NCBI RefSeq assembly: GCF_003815535.1 | Contig: NZ_RPFZ01000001.1 | Span: 806,001 to 870,000, forward strand | Direction: 5' to 3' | Source of the DNA: Aurantiacibacter spongiae | GTDB taxonomy: Bacteria > Pseudomonadota > Alphaproteobacteria > Sphingomonadales > Sphingomonadaceae | DNA: 64,000 nt | Shown: positions 61,437-64,000 of the stretch, in pieces | How the letters are laid out: each line of letters starts with the position of its first letter | Numbering within the stretch: the first letter of the stretch is position 1 | The notes under the pieces: generated by a model | Database searches by the model: none | The model's input: the letters and a program-made list of their open reading frames with translations, nothing else | Told to the model about the DNA's origin: nothing | Translations under genes and position numbers: made by a program

Positions 61437-62471
61437 ATGTCGAAATTCCCGCACCTTGCCGCGTTCGCTGCGCTGATACTTACCGGCTGCGCCGCGCAGA
61501 CGCCGCCCTCCGCGAATTCGGCAACGCAGGTGACGGAGCGGTCCCTGCCGGTTGGCACCTGCATCAATATCGGCAACACGCTGGAGCTTTCCGCCGATGC
61601 GCCGCCCCCGCCCGCGCCGCTGTCGGAAACCGACTTCCGGCACATCAAAGAGGCCGGTTTCACGACGATACGCCTGCCGGTTCGCTGGGACGACAAATCA
61701 TCCCCCACTGCTCTCTACACCATTGACGCCGCCTGGATGGACAAGGTTCAGCAAGCCGTCGACTGGGCGCTCGCAAACGACCTCAACGTCATCCTCAACA
61801 GCCACCACTTCAACCCGATCCACGAAGATCCGGCCGGGGTTGCGCCGTGGCATGGCGGGGTCTGGCGACAGATCGCGCAGCGCTTTGCCGACTATCCTGA
61901 AGACCGGCTCTGGTTCGAGCTGGAAAACGAGCCGCACAACAAGTTCGACGACAGCAATCTGTTGGCCACGCTGGCGCCGGCGCTGGCGGCGGTGCGCGCT
62001 ACGAACCCGACCCGGCCGGTTATCATCGGCGGCGAGGAGTGGAGCGGCGTCGATTCGCTCGCCACGCTGCGCCTGCCCGACGACCCCAACGTCTATCCGA
62101 CGTTCCATTATTACGCCCCGTTCGAATTCACTCATCAGGGCGCAAGCTGGGTCGAGCCGTCGCCACCGCCGCCCGGTCGCAGCTTCGGTAGCGCCGAGGA
62201 CATGGCTCAGTTGCAGGCGGACGTCGCCAAGGTGGAAGCTTATGCCGAACGGACCGGCAAGCTGCCCTTCATGGGTGAAACCGGCGCCTATGACCGGCAC
62301 ATACCGACCGCCGAACGCGCAGCGTATCACCGCGCGGTGCGCGAGGCCTTCGAGGGAACGGGGGTCGGCATCTGTACCTGGGCCTATGCCAATACCTTCC
62401 CCTTCTACGACCGCGAACAGGGTGAGTGGCTACCTGGCATGCTGGCGGCAATGGGCCTGCCCGAAGACTAG
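61437..62471 (+). CDS. GH5 endoglucanase-type glycoside hydrolase, lipoprotein
   Basis: 344 residues. Lipobox LTGC at about Cys17, then GH5: GTCINIGNTLEL, GFTTIRLPVRWDD, LNVILNSHHFNPIHEDPAG, acid/base Glu in LWFELENEPHNKFD, and nucleophile Glu in LPFMGETGAYDRH. Substrate is probably a beta-1,4-glucan or similar. GAGGAG precedes the ATG at 61437; an earlier ATG at 61422 overlaps the cupin stop. Convergent with GH43. Confidence 0.9.
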   Translation: MSKFPHLAAFAALILTGCAAQTPPSANSATQVTERSLPVGTCINIGNTLELSADAPPPPAPLSETDFRHIKEAGFTTIRLPVRWDDKSSPTALYTIDAAWMDKVQQAVDWALANDLNVILNSHHFNPIHEDPAGVAPWHGGVWRQIAQRFADYPEDRLWFELENEPHNKFDDSNLLATLAPALAAVRATNPTRPVIIGGEEWSGVDSLATLRLPDDPNVYPTFHYYAPFEFTHQGASWVEPSPPPPGRSFGSAEDMAQLQADVAKVEAYAERTGKLPFMGETGAYDRHIPTAERAAYHRAVREAFEGTGVGICTWAYANTFPFYDREQGEWLPGMLAAMGLPED

Positions 62472-64000
62472 TCCGCCGCGCCCCAGCCGTAGGGGCCGGC
62501 AACCACGCCTGCGAACAGGTCCGAATGGGCCGAAGCCATGTGTTCGATATTGATGGCGTGGGCGAGTGTCCTCCACCCGCCTTCGCCAACGCGCCAGTCG
62601 ATGTCGGCCACCCCGTCGCGGATGGTCAGTCGCAGGTCAACCGGCGTATTCCCTCCCGCGAACGGCGAGGAGGCTATCAGGACGCCCTCTTCTGGATCGC
62701 TGGCCAGATCGTGCCGCCGCACGACGATCTGCGTTTCTCCATCGAGCATCTCGATGCCGGCGAGGAGGAAATTCTCTTCGTTGGCCATGGCGAGAAGGCC
62801 AGCCCCCTCCCCCTTGCCCGAAGGGGCGAAGGTCAGGCGCGTGGTCCACCTCGCCGCAGGGTGGCGCATCCGTCGCCCGAGAAAATGCGGTTTACCCGGC
62901 CCGCTTGCCGCGTCGGCGCCCGGCACCAGCAACAGCGCATTCGCACTGCGGTCCAGTGCATACCACTGCACGGGGGCGGGATTGCGAACCTCCAGCCAGT
63001 CCTGCGCCAGTTTGCCGTTCGAAAAATCGTCCGTAATGCGCGACCAGTCCGTCCCTGCGCCCTCCGGCAAATCCGGTCTTGTGGAGATAAGTGGGACCGG
63101 CTCTCCTGGAGCGAGGACGCGGGGCCAGCCATCGGTCCATTCGACCGGGAGGAGCCAGCTTTCGCGGCCAAGAAGGGTCGACATGCCGGTGAACGGCCGC
63201 ATGGCGAGGAAGGTCGCCCACCAGCTTCCGTCGTCCAGCCGAACCATGTCGGCATGACCTGTCGCTTCCACCCGATCGGCCCGGTCGGCAGGCAGGTCGC
63301 GCTGTGTCAGCGTCGGGTTGACCGGCCCGGGTTCGTAAGGTCCGGTGACGCTGCGGCTGCGGTAGATCGTCTGCGAATGCTGATCCATCGTGCCGCCTTC
63401 GGCGACGCTGAGATAATACCAGCCACCCATGCGATAGATATGTGGTCCTTCAGCCCAGACAGGCTGCGTGGACAGATCGGTGCCGCCATTCACGAGCAGC
63501 GTACGCTCGCCGGTGACTTCACCGCTCGCCAGGTCGATCGGCTGTATCCAGATGGCGCGATGCCCCTCGTAAAGCGGATCGCCGGGAGGGGCATCGTTGT
63601 TAATCACCCAGGCCTGTCCGTCCTCGTCGACGAACAGCGACGGATCGATACCCCCGATGTCCACCCATATCGGATCGGACCACGGTCCAGCCGGATCGCG
63701 CGCGGTAACGAAGAAATTTCCGCCGCACCGAACGCATGTATTGAAGATGACGAAAAGACCATTCCGATAATCGATGGCGGGCGCATAGAGGCCGTCCGCG
63801 ACCAGTCTGCTATGCCCGAGATCGACCATCCCGGGCCGGTCGATGGCGTGGCCGATCAGTTTCCAGTTTACGAGGTCGGTGCTGTGGAAGATTGGCAAGC
63901 CGGGAAACCATCCGAATGTCGATGTGACGAGGTAGAAGTCCTTCCCCACCCGCACGATGGAGGGATCAGGATAAAAGCCGGGCAGAACGGGATTGCGGAA
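62468..64000 (-). CDS. GH43 family glycoside hydrolase with C-terminal beta-sandwich, partial (5' end outside window)
   Basis: 511 codons visible; the frame is open to the right edge, where it reads NPVLPGFYPDPSIVRVGKDF, the usual opening of the five-bladed propeller, so only a signal peptide and a few residues are missing. The Asp base is in YPDPSI, the second Asp in GGIDPSLFVDEDGQ, and the acid Glu in WAEGPHIYRMGGWYYL. From about residue 330 a DUF1349-like sandwich follows (FLGRRMRHPAARWTTRLTF). The family mostly acts on xylan or arabinan side chains. It overlaps the GH5 stop by four bases. Confidence 0.9.
   Translation of the reverse strand, partial: FRNPVLPGFYPDPSIVRVGKDFYLVTSTFGWFPGLPIFHSTDLVNWKLIGHAIDRPGMVDLGHSRLVADGLYAPAIDYRNGLFVIFNTCVRCGGNFFVTARDPAGPWSDPIWVDIGGIDPSLFVDEDGQAWVINNDAPPGDPLYEGHRAIWIQPIDLASGEVTGERTLLVNGGTDLSTQPVWAEGPHIYRMGGWYYLSVAEGGTMDQHSQTIYRSRSVTGPYEPGPVNPTLTQRDLPADRADRVEATGHADMVRLDDGSWWATFLAMRPFTGMSTLLGRESWLLPVEWTDGWPRVLAPGEPVPLISTRPDLPEGAGTDWSRITDDFSNGKLAQDWLEVRNPAPVQWYALDRSANALLLVPGADAASGPGKPHFLGRRMRHPAARWTTRLTFAPSGKGEGAGLLAMANEENFLLAGIEMLDGETQIVVRRHDLASDPEEGVLIASSPFAGGNTPVDLRLTIRDGVADIDWRVGEGGWRTLAHAINIEHMASAHSDLFAGVVAGPYGWGAAD

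Overview
The window looks like chromosome from a high-GC alphaproteobacterium of the order Sphingomonadales, most likely the Erythrobacteraceae. The reasons are a two-piece (permuted) tmRNA with the tag ANDNEALAIAA, DUF2794 next to cysE and hdaA, a LOV-HTH regulator that closely resembles EL222 of Erythrobacter litoralis, a TonB receptor with a VTGT-type TonB box, and the lptD-surA-pdxA-rsmA and pepA-holC gene orders. No genus can be named from sequence reading alone. I saw no rRNA, tRNA, CRISPR array, IS element or prophage.

Left part (1-31 kb): mostly housekeeping. A TonB-dependent receptor is cut by the left edge. It is followed by purC, a DUF3857/transglutaminase exported protein and two tandem M16 zinc proteases, then an alpha/beta hydrolase-OsmC fusion. 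purS-purQ, a membrane GGDEF-EAL protein, glmS and glmU come next, then gph, a DUF2157-type membrane protein, and a leftward group of a membrane-anchored protein, hdaA, cysE and DUF2794. purM and purN are followed by a sulfotransferase; purN carries an extra MmcQ/YjbR domain. The leftward group pepA, DUF2256 (47 codons), holC, a lipoprotein and ndk ends this part.

Middle part (31-49 kb): lptD-surA-pdxA-rsmA builds and maintains the outer membrane, with vitamin B6 synthesis and rRNA methylation attached. A PilZ protein follows, then an M20 hydrolase with astA and astB for arginine catabolism by the succinyl pathway. Next come the two-piece ssrA gene, mscL, and lemA with two TPM-domain proteins. 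A Nudix hydrolase precedes a hydroxypyruvate reductase/glycerate kinase pair. A small c-type cytochrome lipoprotein faces two DUF6644-like membrane proteins, with DUF6152 alongside.

Right part (49-64 kb): accessory. The centre is a lasso-peptide (RiPP) cluster in two divergent arms. The leftward arm is nucleotidyltransferase, B2 leader peptidase and ABC exporter, with an EL222-like blue-light regulator 44 bp behind the exporter. The rightward arm is lasso cyclase C, an HPr-kinase-like peptide kinase, a PAPS sulfotransferase, the B1/RRE protein and a 48-residue precursor that ends in serine, closed by a strong terminator. The cluster predicts a lasso peptide that may be phosphorylated and also sulfated. 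After it comes a beta-glucan/xylan locus: GH3, a cupin_8 protein, GH5 and a convergent GH43 cut by the right edge. A perfect LacI-family operator consensus lies upstream of GH3.
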